Origin: Planktomarina sp.
GTDB taxonomy: Bacteria; Pseudomonadota; Alphaproteobacteria; Rhodobacterales; Rhodobacteraceae
Direction of reading: 5' to 3'
Length of the DNA stretch: 7,804 bases
Assembly (NCBI GenBank): GCA_022425445.1
Contig: JAKMFM010000178.1
Location: 1-7,804 of the forward strand
Shown: positions 7,034 through 7,804 of the stretch, in pieces
Layout of the letters: each line of letters begins with the position of its first letter
How positions within the stretch are numbered: the stretch's first letter is position 1
Notes under the pieces: model-generated
What the model was told of the DNA's origin: nothing
Database searches by the model: none
What the model saw: only the letters and a program-made list of their open reading frames with translations
Made by a program: the position numbers and the translations under genes

Positions 7034-7103
7034 GGGTGCGGTCACTTTTTGTTAATTTGGCCAGCTTTTACGGTAATTAGTAGCGTCACACCGGGAAATT
7101 TGC

Positions 7104-7130
7104 AATGGTGCCATGGTTTTGGCAGCCATT
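7104..7130. repeat. Imperfect inverted repeat in the divergent region
   Basis: AATGGTGCCA (7104-7113) and TGGCAGCCATT (7120-7130) are complementary over ten pairs with one bulged base, separated by six bases (TGGTTT). No T-run follows on either strand, so it does not look like a terminator. Its location between two divergent starts suits an operator for a dimeric regulator, but there is no direct evidence for one. Confidence 0.45.
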
Positions 7131-7209
7131 CGTCTGATTGCGAAATTATGGCACGCATGAGTATCAATTCTGTGTGACCGCATAGACATTTTGATCCAAA
7201 TCCGCGTAA

Positions 7210-7217
7210 AAGGAGGT
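7210..7217 (+). promoter_or_regulatory. Strong Shine-Dalgarno placed unusually far from the hspQ start
   Basis: AAGGAGGT is nearly the full anti-SD complement, but 18 bases separate it from the GTG at 7236, the only possible hspQ start upstream of its conserved region. A weaker AGGTG lies at 7227-7231, close to that GTG. A five-codon frame, GTG ACC TGT GCA AGC TGA (7229-7246), starts 11 bases after the strong site and overlaps the hspQ start. Confidence 0.5.
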
Positions 7218-7235
7218 TCAAATCATAGGTGACCT

Positions 7236-7559
7236 GTGCAAGCTGAAGCGAAATATCATTTGGGCCAAATCGTGCGGCATAAAAAACACCCGTTTCGTGG
7301 GGTCGTTTTCGATGTGGATCCAGAGTTTTCCAATACGGACGAATGGTATGCAGCCATTCCGGAAGAGGCGCGTCCGGTGAAGGATCAACCCTATTACCAC
7401 TTGTTGGCTGAGAACGATCAAAGCTACTATATTGCCTATGTGTCCGAACAAAATCTCGTGGCGGATATATCGGGGGACCCAGTGGATCACCCCGATATTG
7501 AGGATATTTTTGGCCCTTTTGAGAACGGCGCCTATCCTTTACAGTTTCAGTTGAATTAG
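7236..7559 (+). CDS. hspQ: Heat shock protein HspQ (YccV family)
   Basis: A 107-residue cytoplasmic protein about the length of E. coli HspQ. Family hallmarks run through it: AKYHLGQIVRHKKHPFRGVVFDVDPEF (about residues 5-31), TDEWYAAIPEEARP, DQPYYHLLAENDQSYYIAYVSEQNLV (about 50-75) and a closing GAYPLQFQLN. In E. coli HspQ binds hemimethylated DNA near oriC, influences DnaA level and acts as a specificity enhancer of the Lon protease; the Lon role is the one I would expect to carry over. The start is GTG at 7236, because an in-frame TGA at 7230-7232 excludes anything upstream and the next in-frame start candidates fall inside the conserved part. Its stop overlaps the convergent gamma-glutamyltransferase stop by four bases, leaving no space for a terminator. 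Confidence 0.93.
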   Translation: MQAEAKYHLGQIVRHKKHPFRGVVFDVDPEFSNTDEWYAAIPEEARPVKDQPYYHLLAENDQSYYIAYVSEQNLVADISGDPVDHPDIEDIFGPFENGAYPLQFQLN

Positions 7560-7804
7560 TAGCCCAGGGCGCAGCCGTCCTTGCGGGGGTCAGATGCGCC
7601 TTGCAGGACGCCGTCCGCGTCGATCAAGATTGCCTGAGCGCCGCCAATTGGCCCGTCGGGTATTTCGACCTTATGGCCCATATCTGACAGCTCTTGAGCG
7701 ACCTGCGGCCCATATCCGCGCTCGACCTTCATCGTGCCTGCGTCGGAAAAGCAGCGGGGTGCATCAATCGCCTCTTGTGGGTCTAAGTTGAAATCCACCA
7801 TGTT
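7556..7804 (-). CDS. ggt: Gamma-glutamyltransferase, C-terminal end
   Basis: Partial minus-strand gene; the last 82 codons are in the window and the frame stays open at the right edge (Asn codon at 7804-7802). The sequence matches the end of the small subunit of gamma-glutamyltransferases: DPQEAIDAPR, then GPIGGAQAI, and the terminal GASDPRKDG followed by ALGY. These enzymes autoprocess at a Thr, which lies outside the window, and cleave or transfer the gamma-glutamyl group of glutathione and related compounds, usually in the periplasm. The ATG at 7801 is internal, because family members continue upstream of NMVDFNLDPQ. Full-length integrity, catalytic Thr and signal peptide cannot be judged here. 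The stop codon (7558-7556) overlaps that of hspQ. Confidence 0.92.
   Translation of the reverse strand, partial: NMVDFNLDPQEAIDAPRCFSDAGTMKVERGYGPQVAQELSDMGHKVEIPDGPIGGAQAILIDADGVLQGASDPRKDGCALGY

Larger units (their letters stand above)
7034..7235. other. Divergent promoter region between the transglycosylase gene and hspQ
   Basis: About 200 bases without a gene, expected to hold promoters for both flanking genes. I find only weak matches. On the plus strand, TTGCGA (7138-7143) and TATCAA (7162-7167) are 18 bases apart. On the minus strand, TTGCAA near 7103 is followed 18 bases later by ACTAAT. No CTTG-type -35 of heat-shock sigma (RpoH) promoters occurs anywhere in the stretch, although hspQ is heat-inducible in enterobacteria. 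The region also holds the inverted repeat at 7104-7130 and the strong ribosome site at 7210-7217. Confidence 0.45.

Noticed and set aside
7046..7090. TTAA motif upstream of the transglycosylase as half of a CtrA site
   Set aside because: The second TTAA seven bases away is missing, so a CtrA box is not supported.
1..7804. tRNA genes, CRISPR arrays, insertion sequences or GGGNAGGG KOPS copies near ftsK
   Set aside because: No cloverleaf, no regularly spaced repeats, no transposase fragments with terminal repeats, and no KOPS octamer found by eye.

Overview
The window looks like a chromosomal segment of an alphaproteobacterium, most likely a marine Rhodobacteraceae (roseobacter-type) species. 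This rests on the character of the FtsK, LolA, HspQ and UbiH-like proteins and on a gene order that I recall, without a search, from that family. No species can be named from the sequence alone. Most of the window is ordinary housekeeping DNA on the envelope and division theme. I see no intact phage, transposon, CRISPR array or RNA gene.

Layout. Positions 1-104 (minus) hold the N-terminal end of a UbiH/COQ6-type FAD monooxygenase that leaves the window on the left. After a 33-base divergent gap, four plus-strand genes follow in probable operon order. They are an amidase-signature hydrolase (138-1466), a DapC-like PLP aminotransferase (1531-2694), the DNA translocase FtsK (2708-5497) and periplasmic LolA (5571-6158). 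The gaps between them are 64, 13 and 73 bases.

From 6159 to 6442 there is no intact gene. This stretch holds the decayed 5' end of a SIR2-like gene on the minus strand (6121-6366). It also carries a pair of short direct repeats and a small palindrome. A minus-strand lytic transglycosylase lipoprotein follows (6443-7033). A divergent region with an inverted repeat then leads to hspQ on the plus strand (7236-7559). The C-terminal end of a gamma-glutamyltransferase, on the minus strand, runs off the right edge (7556-7804). Its stop codon overlaps that of hspQ.

How the genes fit together. DapC would supply diaminopimelate for peptidoglycan and lysine. FtsK clears and segregates chromosome termini at the septum. 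LolA carries lipoproteins to the outer membrane. The SLT-domain lipoprotein would cleave peptidoglycan. HspQ is a proteostasis factor. The amidase and gamma-glutamyltransferase are metabolic enzymes whose physiological substrates cannot be read from sequence.

The most unusual item is the SIR2-like remnant, which may be the scar of a lost defence gene. I do not see a complete novel system here.
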